A DNA stretch of 64,000 bases from Alphaproteobacteria bacterium (lineage in GTDB: Bacteria; Pseudomonadota; Alphaproteobacteria; Micropepsales; Micropepsaceae), in assembly GCA_017983635.1 (NCBI GenBank), contig JAGOBA010000001.1, positions 434,001 through 498,000 of the forward strand, given 5' to 3'. Numbering within the stretch: the stretch's first letter is position 1; the number at the start of each line of letters is the position of its first letter. Shown here piece by piece: positions 55,195 to 64,000 of the stretch. The notes beneath the pieces are model-generated. The model saw nothing but the letters and a program-made list of their open reading frames with translations, was not told the origin of the DNA and made no database searches. The position numbers and the translations under genes were made by a program.

Positions 55195-56064
55195 TCATGC
55201 CGGCGACGGAGCTGGCTGCCGCTCCCTCACCATCGCCCAACAGATCAAGCCAACCACGATCGTCAAAGTAAGCGTCGTCAGGTCCTCATAGATGCGAGGC
55301 ACAGCGAGCTGCAAGTTTGCGGTGACGCCTTCTTGAATCGAATTTCCGGCGCCGTGTGCAATTGCAGCCGGCCAAAATGAGCGCGCCTGGAGTGTGAGCC
55401 AGCCCAAGAAGAACGAAACGGCGATCAGTTCCAGCGGCGAGAGCACCAACGCGCCAAGCTCTGGGTAGTCTGGGAAATTGTAACCTGCCAATTGACCCGG
55501 CAGGTGCCACATTGACCACATGAAGCCAAGAAGCGTGATCGCCGCCGTGGAGCCGAAGCGATCGATCAGGTGCCCCTGAATGAAGCCGCGCCAACCGATC
55601 TCCTCTCCCATCGCGGCCAGCGCGTTCATCGCGGCGAAAGCGATTCCGGTGAGGGCGACGTTCGCGGTGAAAAGGCCCCATGGCTGATGCCCGCGGCCCA
55701 ATAGCCAGGGTCCGCCAGATATCTCGACCCCCGTCTCAGCGAAGGCGAACCAGCCACTGTGTCCCCACCCCATGAATGTGGCGACGGCAACGACCCCGAA
55801 CGCGATGGCCGTTGGGACCAGCGCGCCAACCACAAGCAACGGCCACATCGCCCATGCGGGCCGCCACAACAATGTCGCACGCAGCGCGCGATACGGCAGC
55901 ACGAACAGGAACGTGATGAGCGCGGGGACGAACATTGCGGCGATAAGATAAGGTATTGCGGCTTCGTTCTCTAAGTCGCCGACGTTCTGAATTGCAGCGA
56001 TTTGCAGCCCCCAGCTCAACGCAAACACCAGGAAGAAAAATGCTCCGATTGAAGGCAAGGACAT
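55195..56064 (-). CDS. CPBP-family intramembrane metalloprotease
   Basis: A 289-residue protein with about eight helices. The CAAX-protease/bacteriocin-processing motif EExxxR is in MGEEIGWRGFIQGHLID; the second motif region is LLGFMWSMWHLPGQLAG and the last AIAHGAGNSIQEG. Start ATG 56064, 4 bases after the HAAS-like gene. Substrate unknown; the PadR-controlled neighbours suggest a stress or envelope role. Confidence 0.88.
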   Translation of the reverse strand: MSLPSIGAFFFLVFALSWGLQIAAIQNVGDLENEAAIPYLIAAMFVPALITFLFVLPYRALRATLLWRPAWAMWPLLVVGALVPTAIAFGVVAVATFMGWGHSGWFAFAETGVEISGGPWLLGRGHQPWGLFTANVALTGIAFAAMNALAAMGEEIGWRGFIQGHLIDRFGSTAAITLLGFMWSMWHLPGQLAGYNFPDYPELGALVLSPLELIAVSFFLGWLTLQARSFWPAAIAHGAGNSIQEGVTANLQLAVPRIYEDLTTLTLTIVVGLICWAMVRERQPAPSPA

Positions 56065-56068
56065 GGAA

Positions 56069-56638
56069 TCATTTCCTCGATGAGGCGTCGCCAAGCAGGT
56101 TGCGGGCAGCCCAGAGCAACACAAACCGTCCCGTTATCCAGGCAGCAGCGCAGACCGCCGCCGTGACCGGGAAGACCCAGAGCCCCAAGAGTTCACGCGC
56201 TTCGCTGGGGTCGTCGATGACGCCGATGAACTGCTCGCTTTCCGACCACCACAAGCCGGCGTGTGAAGGGTCGATGACTTTCAACAATGCCAAATAGGCT
56301 GCCGCGAAAGCGCAGGCGCCAAGAACCATCAAAGCGATGACCGCGACACCTGCCACGACGCTGCGATGTGCACGACGTAGGACTGCACCTGCCAGATCAC
56401 CGGATTTCTCCGAAGAAAGCGCACGCGAGAGCTCCATTCCATCAACGAAGCTGCGCGCGTACTCCTCCGGCGTGCCAAAGCCCGCGAGCACTGCTTCGAT
56501 TCTTTCGCCGCGCGCGAGGCAATCCAGCACGTGAGCTCGCGTCTCCGCGACGATGTCCATGCGATCGGGAAGCCCCTGCAGGCCCCAACCAAGGCGGCGC
56601 AGGAAGTCTTCCAGCGGTTCCGATGCTGGTTCGCTCAT
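56069..56638 (-). CDS. HAAS/DUF1700-like membrane protein
   Basis: A 189-residue protein. The N-terminal helical part (LEDFLRRLGWGLQGLPDRMD, IVAETRAHVLDCLARG, VLAGFGTPEEYARSFVDGME) resembles the alpha-helical domain of HAAS/DUF1700 proteins that accompany PadR regulators. Two to three helices follow (VVAGVAVIALMVLGACAFAA, VFPVTAAVCAAAWITGRFV). The start shares one base with the padR stop. Confidence 0.75.
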   Translation of the reverse strand: MSEPASEPLEDFLRRLGWGLQGLPDRMDIVAETRAHVLDCLARGERIEAVLAGFGTPEEYARSFVDGMELSRALSSEKSGDLAGAVLRRAHRSVVAGVAVIALMVLGACAFAAAYLALLKVIDPSHAGLWWSESEQFIGVIDDPSEARELLGLWVFPVTAAVCAAAWITGRFVLLWAARNLLGDASSRK

Positions 56639-56991
56639 TATTTCATCTTTCGATTCAGAAACGACGACAAGCTTGACGAGATTTTTTGCCATTCGCGTAC
56701 AAGTTCACCTTGCTCCACCATTCCGGCCTTCGTGAGCGCGTAGTATTTCCGCGGACGTCCGCCATCGTTGTCCAGCCGCCACTCCGCCTTGACAAATCCG
56801 GCGCGCTCAAGCCGGTGCAGCAGCGGGTAGATTGTTCCTTCGGCGACATCGAGCCCCGCCTCTGAACGCAGGCCATCGAGGATCTCAAGGCCGTACATGG
56901 CGCGGCTGCGCAACAGCGCCAGCAACGCGACCTCGGCCAGCCCCTTTAGAATCTGAGACTTTCGCTCTGTTTGTCTTGCATCAGATGTCAT
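56638..56991 (-). CDS. PadR-family transcriptional regulator
   Basis: A 117-residue winged-helix repressor: LLALLRSRAMYGLEILDGLR, GTIYPLLHRLERAGFVKAEW, and GRPRKYYALTKAGMVEQGEL. The first gene of a three-gene unit with the HAAS-like and CPBP genes. A palindrome covers its own start codon, which implies autoregulation. Confidence 0.93.
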   Translation of the reverse strand: MTSDARQTERKSQILKGLAEVALLALLRSRAMYGLEILDGLRSEAGLDVAEGTIYPLLHRLERAGFVKAEWRLDNDGGRPRKYYALTKAGMVEQGELVREWQKISSSLSSFLNRKMK

Positions 56992-57006
56992 CTTGCATTA
57001 CAAGAT
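56990..57006. promoter_or_regulatory. Palindromic operator over the padR start
   Basis: ATCTTG-CATTA-CAAGAT is a perfect 6-base inverted repeat with a 5-base centre. Its left edge overlaps the padR ATG (56989-56991). PadR proteins bind such repeats near their own promoters. Confidence 0.6.
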
Positions 57007-57113
57007 ATATTGATCTGCAAGGTTGTCAACCTCCTCACGGCAAGCGCGTCCTCCTATCGAGTGCAGCTGGACGAAGCGGCAGTGCCGAGAAGTTGGCGCG
57101 AGCGAAATCGGCC

Positions 57114-60100
57114 CTAATCAGCGGCGGTTCGCCTTAGACCGAGCCGCTCAAAGATCGCGTCGGCCTTTGCGGCATGCGCCTGCGCCGCGTCGATGTCGCC
57201 TTTTCGGTGCGCGACGGTTGCGAGCGCCGTGTGGCAGTCGGCGGTGAGGGGATCGAGTTTGAGGTGCTCGCTCATTTGCAGCGCGGCTTCCAGGTCTTCG
57301 ATGCCGCCCGGCAAGCGGCAGACGTCTTCGCTGGTACGGATTAGGCCACGCAGGTAGCGGGTCTGGGCGATGTGGATCGGTTCGTTGTTTTCGGTGGCGA
57401 TCGCGACGGCTTGCTCGATCGTGTCGATCGCGGCGGTGCAGTCGCCGCAGGCGAGCTCGGCTTCGGCGAGGCCGCGGAAGACTTGCACCGCGGCGAAGCG
57501 TCCGGCTCGAAAGTAGAGCTTGTTGTAGACGGAGTAGCGGGCAATCGCGCGCGCTTGCTCGGGCTTGCCGGTGTGCACGAGGGCAGAGGCGAGCAGGCCG
57601 GTGACCGCCGGCTCCAGCAGATGGATCTGGTTCTTCAGACAGGTTTCGTGGGCGCGCTCGAGGTACTTCACGGCGCCTTCGGCATCGCCTGTGGCCAGCG
57701 CAACGCGGCCGTGGGCGTTGGAGATCAAGGCCCGCGAGTACGGCTGGTCGCTGTCGCCAAGGATGCGCTCGCCGCGATCGACGTAGACTTTGGCGTCGGC
57801 GAAGCGGCCGCGGTCGACGAGGAATACCGCCAGGAACGCGCAGCAGCGGACCGAGGGCAGGAACATGCGGCCCATGGTGGAGCGTTCGTCTTCGGGCGAA
57901 TAGGCGGCGAGCAAATCCGTGTACGTTGCAATCGCCTCGTCCAGGTGGCCAGTCGCTTGTTCGATGTGTGCCTTCATCGACTGCGCGATATCGCGGAGCG
58001 CGAAGACGCCGGTTTCCTGCGCGATCTTCAGCGCGATGTCGGCGTGGACGCGGGCGGCGTCGTGGCGCGACCAGATCCAATTGAAGACGGCGTAGTGCGA
58101 GCGGGCGATGCCTTCGCGGAAGCGCTCGCCGCGCGCTTCGCAAAGTTCGATCGCAAGCTGCAACGCTCGTTCGTATTCCTGCGCGTCGCCCGATTGCTGG
58201 AGCGCATCGAGGCTGGTCATCACGAGGTCCAGCAGTGCGCCCCTGCCCGCCTCCGGCACCGACGGTTTCAGCCGCATCGCCCAATCGTAGAGCGCGCGGA
58301 TCGTCTTTTGCGACGAGGTGCGCACGCCGAGTTGGCAGGCGGTGACGAGCTGGGCCAGCGCTTTCTCGATCTGGCCGGAACGCTCCGCATGATAGGCGAG
58401 GCGTTCGAGCGTCTCGGCGGAGGCGTTCGCTTGCGCCTCAAAAGCGCGGGCGGCACGGCCGTGGATCTCGGAGGCTTCGGCCTTTAGGAGCGTTAGACGC
58501 GCGCCGCCGCGGAAGAGATCGTGGCGGAAGCGGATCTTGACCGGGTTCGAGGCGTCGATGAGATGTTGGCGCTCAAGTTCGCCTAAGACGGCGTCGAGTT
58601 TGTCTTCGGCGATGCCGCTCGTGGCGGCCAGAATGCTGCGGTCGATTTCGTCGCCGAGGACGCTTGCGCCTTGCACGACGCGGCGCGCGGGTTGGCTGAG
58701 CGCCGCCATACGGGACTGCACGAGGCTTGCGATGCCAAGCGGGGTGGCGTCGTCGGCTTGCGCTTCGTGGCCCGGCATCCGCAGAAGCTCTGCGAGGAAG
58801 AACGGGTTGCCGGCGGCGCGCTGCACGACGCGCTCGACGTGGCCGAGATCGCGTGCGGTTCCGGACGGCCAGAGAAAGCGGCAGAGCTCCTTTGCCTCGC
58901 CCGCGCTCAAGGCGCTGAGCTCTATCACTTCTGTCGCTGCGCGCGCGGCGTTGTCGCGCGCGACAGCGCGGGCGGTGAGCAGGAGCCAGAGGCGTGCCCG
59001 GCTGGTGAGCCCGTAGAGAACGCTGAGGAAATCGGTCGTTTCCGGGTCGAGGTGATGGACGTCTTCGACGAGCACCAAGAGCGGTTGGCGTTGCGCCGCG
59101 CGCTCAACCAGGTCGGCGACCGCGGCCAGCATCTTTTCGCGGCGCTGGGCCGCGGCGAGCGCGCTCCACTCGCGGTCTTCGACGGTGGCGCCCGCGACTT
59201 CGAGGAGGCCGGCTTGCAGGTGTTGCGGCACGCCTTGGACGCGCGCGACGGCACGCAACTCCGGCGCCGCGGCCGTCGGGCCACAGCCTAGGAGGCCGCG
59301 CACGAACGATTTCAACGACGCGAAGGGCGTGTGGCGCAGTACGGAGATGCCAGCGATCTCCTCCACGCGCAGGCCGAGCGCGCGAACGGTGCGGGCGACT
59401 TCGTGCGCGAGGCGCGTCTTGCCGATGCCGGCTTCGCCGACGATCGCAATTGAGGCGCCGGCCGTCGCGCCGCCGACGTCGATGGTCTTCAAAATGCGCT
59501 GGAGTGCCGCCTCGCGGCCGACCAGCGGGGCGGCGCCGTCATGGTCGAGTTGACTTGACAGGTTGCGATCGAAGGCGATGTGGGTCAGTTCGTGGAGTCG
59601 GAGCGCGCGGTTTGGCGCGACCGCAAACTCGCCGCGCGCGCTGGCCACCACCATGGGACCGGCCAGCGCCAACGTCTCACCGGTCAGCATCGCGCCGTTG
59701 CGGGAGGCGAGTTCTTCGACCTTGGCCGCGAAGTTCACGTCCGGGCCGACGGCGTCGTAGTCGGCACCGCGGTCGTTCTTCATGGTGCGGATAAGCGCGC
59801 GGCCCGAGTGGACGCCGACGCGCACGGCGCGGAAGTGATCGTCCGCGGTCGCGCCGGCGGGTAGCGAACGGAAATCCTCGCAGATCGCCTGGGCGGCGCA
59901 GCAGGCGCGTAACGCGTGATCTTCGTAGGCGATGGGCGCGCCGAAGATCGCCATCACGCCGTCGCCTTGTACGCGCGCGACAGTGCCGCCGTACTGGCGC
60001 ACCCGGTGGCGCATGCGAGAGACGGCGCTGTCGAGCAGTTCCTGCGCCTCTTCGATGTCCAGATCGGCGATGTGAGTCGTGGAGGACACCACGTCGGCGA

Positions 60101-60218
60101 ACAGGATCGTGATCAGCGAGGCGGTCGCGATGTCGGGCGCGTCGAAGCGCGACGCCGCGCGCGGCCGATCATCGGCATCGGCGCCCGGCCGTCCCGGCGG
60201 CAGCGGTTCTCCCGTCAC
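57114..60218 (-). CDS. Class III adenylate/guanylate cyclase with AAA ATPase and TPR region
   Basis: A 1034-residue cytoplasmic signalling protein. Residues about 35-220 form a class III cyclase (TILFADVVSSTTHIADLDIE, GTVARVQGDGVMAIFGAPIA). An ATPase follows with Walker A IVGEAGIGKTRLAHEVA and Walker B LLVLVEDVHHLDPETTDFLS. The C-terminal 450 residues are helical TPR-like repeats. Start GTG 60218 has a GAGGGAAC ribosome site; the frame is open for another 287 codons, but that stretch is antisense to the neighbouring methyltransferase. The trigger and product cannot be told. Confidence 0.88.
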   Translation of the reverse strand: MTGEPLPPGRPGADADDRPRAASRFDAPDIATASLITILFADVVSSTTHIADLDIEEAQELLDSAVSRMRHRVRQYGGTVARVQGDGVMAIFGAPIAYEDHALRACCAAQAICEDFRSLPAGATADDHFRAVRVGVHSGRALIRTMKNDRGADYDAVGPDVNFAAKVEELASRNGAMLTGETLALAGPMVVASARGEFAVAPNRALRLHELTHIAFDRNLSSQLDHDGAAPLVGREAALQRILKTIDVGGATAGASIAIVGEAGIGKTRLAHEVARTVRALGLRVEEIAGISVLRHTPFASLKSFVRGLLGCGPTAAAPELRAVARVQGVPQHLQAGLLEVAGATVEDREWSALAAAQRREKMLAAVADLVERAAQRQPLLVLVEDVHHLDPETTDFLSVLYGLTSRARLWLLLTARAVARDNAARAATEVIELSALSAGEAKELCRFLWPSGTARDLGHVERVVQRAAGNPFFLAELLRMPGHEAQADDATPLGIASLVQSRMAALSQPARRVVQGASVLGDEIDRSILAATSGIAEDKLDAVLGELERQHLIDASNPVKIRFRHDLFRGGARLTLLKAEASEIHGRAARAFEAQANASAETLERLAYHAERSGQIEKALAQLVTACQLGVRTSSQKTIRALYDWAMRLKPSVPEAGRGALLDLVMTSLDALQQSGDAQEYERALQLAIELCEARGERFREGIARSHYAVFNWIWSRHDAARVHADIALKIAQETGVFALRDIAQSMKAHIEQATGHLDEAIATYTDLLAAYSPEDERSTMGRMFLPSVRCCAFLAVFLVDRGRFADAKVYVDRGERILGDSDQPYSRALISNAHGRVALATGDAEGAVKYLERAHETCLKNQIHLLEPAVTGLLASALVHTGKPEQARAIARYSVYNKLYFRAGRFAAVQVFRGLAEAELACGDCTAAIDTIEQAVAIATENNEPIHIAQTRYLRGLIRTSEDVCRLPGGIEDLEAALQMSEHLKLDPLTADCHTALATVAHRKGDIDAAQAHAAKADAIFERLGLRRTAAD

Positions 60219-60350
60219 GTTCCCTCGGCGTGTTCGTGGTTGGGCTGAGTTTAGGGCCTCGTGGGCTGGAGCGGAACAGCCGTTTGTCCCCGGCCCTTGC
60301 TCAAAACTTGCGCCTTCGGGCACATTCGGCCCCGGGCTGCAGGGACCAAG

Positions 60351-61052
60351 ATGACCAGTCAACGCAATGCTGGCGTGTTGTGGATGCGAGCCGACCCGCG
60401 GGTCGGAGCCACCCTCGATCGGCTGCACCGCGAGTCGAAGCGCGACAAGCTGGTGATGCTGAAGGCGTTTCCGACGGGGCTTGCGGCACTGCTCAGCGGC
60501 CGGTCGTGGTTCGAGGCCGTGACGCCCGCGTTGAAAGATGCGCATCTCAAAGTCGGGTATGAGGCGGGCGAACTCATGTACAACACCGCGCGCGCGATCG
60601 ATGCGCGGCGGATTGTGGAGTTCGGCACCTCGTTCGGGTTCTCGACGATCTACCTGGCTGCCGCCGTGCGCGACAATGGCGGCGGTGCCGTGATCACCGC
60701 CGAGCTTGAGCCGAACAAGGCAGAGGCCGCGCGGCGGAATTTCGTCGAGGCAGGGCTGGAGCGGTTCGTCGAGATCCGCGTGGGCGATGCGATGACGACG
60801 CTTCGCGATGTCGAAGCCCCGATCGATATGGTGCTGCTTGACGGGTGGAAGGAAGCTTACATTCCGCTGCTCAAGATGCTGACGCCGAAGCTCCGGCGTG
60901 GGTCGGTGGTGTTTGCCGACAATGTGAAGATCTTCAAGAACTCGCTCAGGCCGTACGTCGAGTACGTGCAGGACCGGCGGAACGGGTTCGTCACCACGAC
61001 GCTGAACGCCGGGTCGGGGTTTGAGTATTCGGTGTACTTGCCGGAAAGATGA
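60351..61052 (+). CDS. O-methyltransferase-like SAM enzyme
   Basis: A 233-residue class I methyltransferase. RIVEFGTSFGFSTIYLAAAV is motif I; VITAELEPNKAEAARRNFVE binds the SAM ribose; IDMVLLDGWKEAYIPLLKML is the catecholate-type motif. Start ATG 60351 (MTSQRNAG). Divergent from the cyclase gene with about 130 bases between. Confidence 0.85.
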   Translation: MTSQRNAGVLWMRADPRVGATLDRLHRESKRDKLVMLKAFPTGLAALLSGRSWFEAVTPALKDAHLKVGYEAGELMYNTARAIDARRIVEFGTSFGFSTIYLAAAVRDNGGGAVITAELEPNKAEAARRNFVEAGLERFVEIRVGDAMTTLRDVEAPIDMVLLDGWKEAYIPLLKMLTPKLRRGSVVFADNVKIFKNSLRPYVEYVQDRRNGFVTTTLNAGSGFEYSVYLPER

Positions 61053-61079
61053 ATTGGGGATCGCCACCCGACAAAACAT

Positions 61080-61108
61080 CGGCCGGGCACGCTGACACGA
61101 CCCGGCCG
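61080..61108. terminator. Bidirectional terminator candidate
   Basis: CGGCCGGG at 61080-61087 pairs perfectly with CCCGGCCG at 61101-61108. It lies between convergent stops (61052 and 61138). The T-tract is short, so strength is uncertain. Confidence 0.6.
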
Positions 61109-61137
61109 CTTTAGACGCTATCGACGCGCGAGGTGCC

Positions 61138-61620
61138 TTACAGCACGCCCAACATGTGGTCGGCGCTCGAGACTTTGAAAGCGCCGGGTTCTTCGACTTC
61201 CAGGGTCTTCACCACCATATCTTCGATGACGGCGGCGTAGCGTTGGCTGCGCACGCCCATGCCGAACTTGGAGGCGTCCATTTCGAGGCCGACTTTCTTC
61301 GTGAACTCGCCGTTGCCATCGGCGACCATTGCGACTTTGCCCGCCGCGTTTTGGTCTTTGCCCCACGCGTTCATCACGAACGCATCGTTGACGGAGAGGC
61401 AGACGATCGCATCCACGCCCTTCGCCTTGAAGTCGGCGGTGTGTTCGACGTAGCCGGGCAGATGGCGGGCGGAGCAGGTCGGCGTGAAGGCGCCCGGCAG
61501 CGCGAACAGCACGACCTTCTTCTTGCCGAACAGTTCGTCGGTGGTGACGGGGGCCGGGCCCTTTTCCGTCATGTGCATGAGCGTGACGGAGGGAATGCGT
61601 TCGCCGACTTTGATGGACAT
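61138..61620 (-). CDS. Peroxiredoxin (Prx5-like)
   Basis: A 160-residue thiol peroxidase. VVLFALPGAFTPTCSARHLP contains the peroxidatic Cys (about residue 49) in PGAFTPTCS, typical of the Prx5 group. Another Cys lies in DAIVCLSVNDAFVMNAWG. It reduces hydroperoxides in the cytoplasm. ATG at 61620. Confidence 0.95.
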   Translation of the reverse strand: MSIKVGERIPSVTLMHMTEKGPAPVTTDELFGKKKVVLFALPGAFTPTCSARHLPGYVEHTADFKAKGVDAIVCLSVNDAFVMNAWGKDQNAAGKVAMVADGNGEFTKKVGLEMDASKFGMGVRSQRYAAVIEDMVVKTLEVEEPGAFKVSSADHMLGVL

Positions 61621-61693
61621 TGGGTTCGCCTTTCGAGTGATCTCTTCAGGGCGAGGATTTAGGCGATCGGACCCAAAGAAGAAAGGGCCCCAG

Positions 61694-62644
61694 CTATTGT
61701 TCCCAGTCGGCCGTGTGGGACCAGGGCTCGGGCTTGTCGATGGGGCGACGCGGTACGGGTGTTAGGTCGATACCTGCAACCGAGCTGCCTTGCGTCCCCA
61801 CAACCCAAATTTGTTCCAGCGCACGCTCGCCGTCGATGACAGTTATGCGGATGCGCTTGCCCGACAGATCGCGCAGCTTTGGCGTGCTGCCCAAGTTCAA
61901 CATCAAGAGCTTCGTCCGGCGGTCGTCGGTGGCACGCGGGACGATCTCGGAGACGCGCGTGAGTTCGGGCGCCTCGATCAGCACGAGGGTGGAGCGCTTG
62001 CCCTGTAAGCCCTGTACGCGGATAGACAGGAATGTCTTCGCATTGTTTGCGCCGGCGCGAACTTCGCGAATCGCCAGGCCGACGGCACCGGGGTCGTGCG
62101 AGGGCTTACGGCCGATATAGGACGAGATTAGCTCCGCGAACTTCTGATCTGCCGAAAGCGGCCCTGTCGACGGCGTCAGGGTGATTTCGTGGGCTGCCGT
62201 CTCCGGCACGCACATGTCGCGGCAAGCACCGAAGATGACTTTGAGGTGTAGTTTGACCGGCTTCTTCGGGTCGGCGGCACGGAACTCGATGGGGAAGACC
62301 ACCTCTTCCTTGTACAGATTGAGCGCCTCTCCATAGGCCACGGTGCGGAGCGGCACGGGCCAAATCATCTCCGGATCGTCGGCCAGGTTCTCCGAGCCAG
62401 ACCAGTCGAACATTGGAGGCATTCCGGACGATCCAGGCGCACGCCAGTACGTCCACCAGCCCTTTTCCAAGCGAATCTGCACCCCTGCCCTGTGGATGCC
62501 GGTGCCTTGAAATTGCGCGGACTCCAGAATCAAGCGACTTTCTGCCGGTGATTTCCCCACCCACGGCGTAGCCGGTTCGCCAGCCAGCGCTGCCGCTGTC
62601 CACAGGAACGAAAGTACAACCGCAAGTTTGAGTGAAGCCGCCAT
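61694..62644 (-). CDS. DsbD N-terminal-domain (DsbD-alpha) protein
   Basis: A 316-residue periplasmic protein with signal peptide (MAASLKLAVVLSFLWTAAALA). The DsbD-alpha-like fold shows KGWWTYWRAPGSSGMPPMFD and LYKEEVVFPIEFRAADP, and a Cys pair in FGACRDMCVPETAAHEITL. The membrane and C-terminal domains of full DsbD are absent. Such proteins probably pass electrons to periplasmic thiols. Start ATG 62644. Confidence 0.82.
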   Translation of the reverse strand: MAASLKLAVVLSFLWTAAALAGEPATPWVGKSPAESRLILESAQFQGTGIHRAGVQIRLEKGWWTYWRAPGSSGMPPMFDWSGSENLADDPEMIWPVPLRTVAYGEALNLYKEEVVFPIEFRAADPKKPVKLHLKVIFGACRDMCVPETAAHEITLTPSTGPLSADQKFAELISSYIGRKPSHDPGAVGLAIREVRAGANNAKTFLSIRVQGLQGKRSTLVLIEAPELTRVSEIVPRATDDRRTKLLMLNLGSTPKLRDLSGKRIRITVIDGERALEQIWVVGTQGSSVAGIDLTPVPRRPIDKPEPWSHTADWEQ

Positions 62645-62795
62645 GCGTTGCGACTTTAGCGAATCTCGTGGGCAAAAAGCCAACAAGCGTTTGGCGTTTC
62701 GGCTCAATAATCCGTGAGTCCGTGCTGAACTGATCGCTAGGTTGCGTCTTAGCGGCGACTTCCCGTCTTAACCGAAAAGGTTTAGAATTCGCTTC

Positions 62796-63395
62796 ATGGG
62801 ATTATTCTCAAAGCGCCCGCCCGCCAACTATCTGGAGGGCCACGTCCTCATCGCGATGCCGAACATGCCGGACCCCAAGTTCGAGCAGTCGGTCGTATTT
62901 CTGTGCGCGCACTCGGCGAAGGGTGCGATGGGGCTCGTGCTTAACAAGGTCGTCAGCAACATCACGTTCGTCGATCTGTTGAAGCAATTGCGCATTCGTC
63001 CGGAAGCGCGGCGCGTGCCGGGGTTGCAGATTCAGTTCGGCGGGCCGGTCGATACGGGGCGCGGCTTCGTGCTGCACTCGACCGACTATTCGGCCGGCGA
63101 GTCGACGGCGAAGATCGGGCAGCAGATCGGGTTGAAGGTCGGATTGACCGCGACCGTCGATGTGCTGAAGGCGATTGCGGAAGGCAAGGGTCCAACAGCG
63201 TCGATGCTCGCGCTCGGTTATGCGGGTTGGGGACCGGGGCAGCTTGAGCAAGAGATTCAGAAGAACGGTTGGTTGACCTGTCCGGTCGACGACACGCTGC
63301 TTTGGGGAACGGACCTGCAGGGCAAGTGGGCTTATGCGATCAAGAAGCTCGGATTCAATCCGTCACAGCTGTCGCGGGATACGGGACGGGCTTGA
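62796..63395 (+). CDS. YqgE/AlgH family protein
   Basis: A 199-residue protein of the DUF179 family: LEGHVLIAMPNMPDPKFEQS, VVFLCAHSAKGAMGLVLNKV, FGGPVDTGRGFVLHSTDY, LALGYAGWGPGQLEQEIQKN. The family is widespread; its molecular role is not settled. Its end overlaps the convergent EAL gene by 33 bases. Confidence 0.95.
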   Translation: MGLFSKRPPANYLEGHVLIAMPNMPDPKFEQSVVFLCAHSAKGAMGLVLNKVVSNITFVDLLKQLRIRPEARRVPGLQIQFGGPVDTGRGFVLHSTDYSAGESTAKIGQQIGLKVGLTATVDVLKAIAEGKGPTASMLALGYAGWGPGQLEQEIQKNGWLTCPVDDTLLWGTDLQGKWAYAIKKLGFNPSQLSRDTGRA

Positions 63396-64000
63396 GATTT
63401 GCCGCGTCGTCTGCGTGGGCGATCCGCCACGCGCTCTTAATGCAATGAAATTGTAGGCCGCGGTCGCGTCCATCGCTGCTCCGTAGAGATAGCCTTGCGC
63501 GAATTCGCAGCGCAACTCCTTCAACCGTTTCGCCTCGCTTTGTGTCTCGACACCCTCGGCCACGACCGACATGTCGAGGTCGTGCGCGAGCCGGATGATC
63601 GAGCGCAAGATCACGGGCGTTTCTTCGTTCTTGGCCATGTCGGCGACGAAGCTGCGGTCGATCTTCACGGTGTCGAACGGGAAGCGTTGCAGATATGCGA
63701 GCGATGAGAATCCGGTTCCGAAGTCGTCGAGCGCGAGACCGGCGCCGGCGTCCTTCAGGCGCGCCAATGCGCGCGCGGTCGAGTCCGGATTTTGCATGAT
63801 GACGCTTTCGGTCAGCTCCAACTTCAGCGTCATGCGCGCGGGCTTCTCGCGCTGGATGGCGGCGACCACGTCGTCGAAGAATTCTTGACGGAAGAGTTGC
63901 CGGGCCGAGACGTTGACACTGCAGAACAGCGGATCGCGGCCCGGGAAGTAGGACTGCCAGCGTTTGAGTTCGGCGGTTGCCTTGTCAACGGCGTAGCGGC
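63363..64000 (-). CDS. EAL-domain phosphodiesterase (5' end beyond window)
   Basis: The frame is open through the right edge; about 211 residues are seen. EAL-domain c-di-GMP phosphodiesterase motifs: FCSVNVSARQLFRQEF, LKLELTESVIM, LALDDFGTGFSSLAYLQRFP, TVKIDRSFVADM and VVAEGVETQSEAKRLKEL. The catalytic acidic residues appear kept. The EAL signature itself and any GGDEF or sensory domain lie outside the window. Confidence 0.92.
   Translation of the reverse strand, partial: RYAVDKATAELKRWQSYFPGRDPLFCSVNVSARQLFRQEFFDDVVAAIQREKPARMTLKLELTESVIMQNPDSTARALARLKDAGAGLALDDFGTGFSSLAYLQRFPFDTVKIDRSFVADMAKNEETPVILRSIIRLAHDLDMSVVAEGVETQSEAKRLKELRCEFAQGYLYGAAMDATAAYNFIALRARGGSPTQTTRQISSPSRIPRQL

Noticed and set aside
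60219-61079. 287-codon N-terminal extension of the cyclase frame
   Set aside because: It is antisense to the O-methyltransferase gene, has no domain, and GTG 60218 has a good ribosome site directly before the cyclase domain.

Overview
The window is a GC-rich chromosomal segment, most likely from an alphaproteobacterium. The signs are a two-part b/b' F0 ATP synthase set, a split glycine dehydrogenase (gcvPA/gcvPB), the order mutY - DUF721 - DsbA-like - smc, a short XRE regulator of the alphaproteobacterial type, and an APH-fold homoserine kinase directly followed by rnhA. No rRNA, tRNA or CRISPR array was recognised.

Layout. Positions 1-9.4 kb hold housekeeping genes: mutY (cut by the left edge), a DciA-like protein, a thiol oxidoreductase, smc, a VapBC pair and the F0 operon atpI-B-E-F2-F. 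From 18.0 down to 10.0 kb on the minus strand lies a glycine-cleavage operon (gcvT-H-PA-PB) headed by a tandem glycine riboswitch, with alkA and ogt repair genes further down the same strand. From 18.3 to 26.9 kb is an accessory graveyard. It holds pieces of RHS/YD-repeat protein, displaced RHS tips, a series of small membrane or secreted proteins (possible orphan immunity genes), one intact and two broken REP-associated tyrosine transposases, an IS66-type remnant, and group II intron remnants. These pieces meet at copies of one short motif, TGTCCCCGGAATT or TGTCCCCGTATT. The motif forms the inverted ends of the intact transposase element and is also the site of group II intron insertion.

The most interesting locus is 27.4-37.1 kb, six minus-strand genes that read as one quorum-sensing unit. 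They are a single-domain response regulator, a CqsA-like alpha-hydroxyketone autoinducer synthase, an RND/MMPL exporter with a second complete CqsA domain fused to its C-terminus, a LolA-like periplasmic protein, an outer-membrane beta-barrel candidate, and a hybrid kinase whose six-helix sensor resembles CqsS of Vibrio. The set joins synthesis, proposed export across both membranes, sensing and phosphorelay. The synthase-exporter fusion is the feature I would check first.

The rest: cspA; a three-gene module of two membrane proteins and a NUDIX hydrolase; argS with a duplicated 3' end behind it; a wax-ester synthase/DGAT gene flanked by two copies of a long palindromic repeat; a CDGSH protein; ispH; a TPR-beta-barrel plus GT2 synthase pair for a polysaccharide; thrB-rnhA with broken copies of both genes on either side; a second VapBC pair; a PadR-HAAS-CPBP unit; a large adenylate-cyclase/ATPase/TPR protein; a peroxiredoxin; a DsbD N-terminal-domain protein; yqgE; and an EAL-domain gene cut by the right edge. 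Functions come from motif reading only; no database search was possible.
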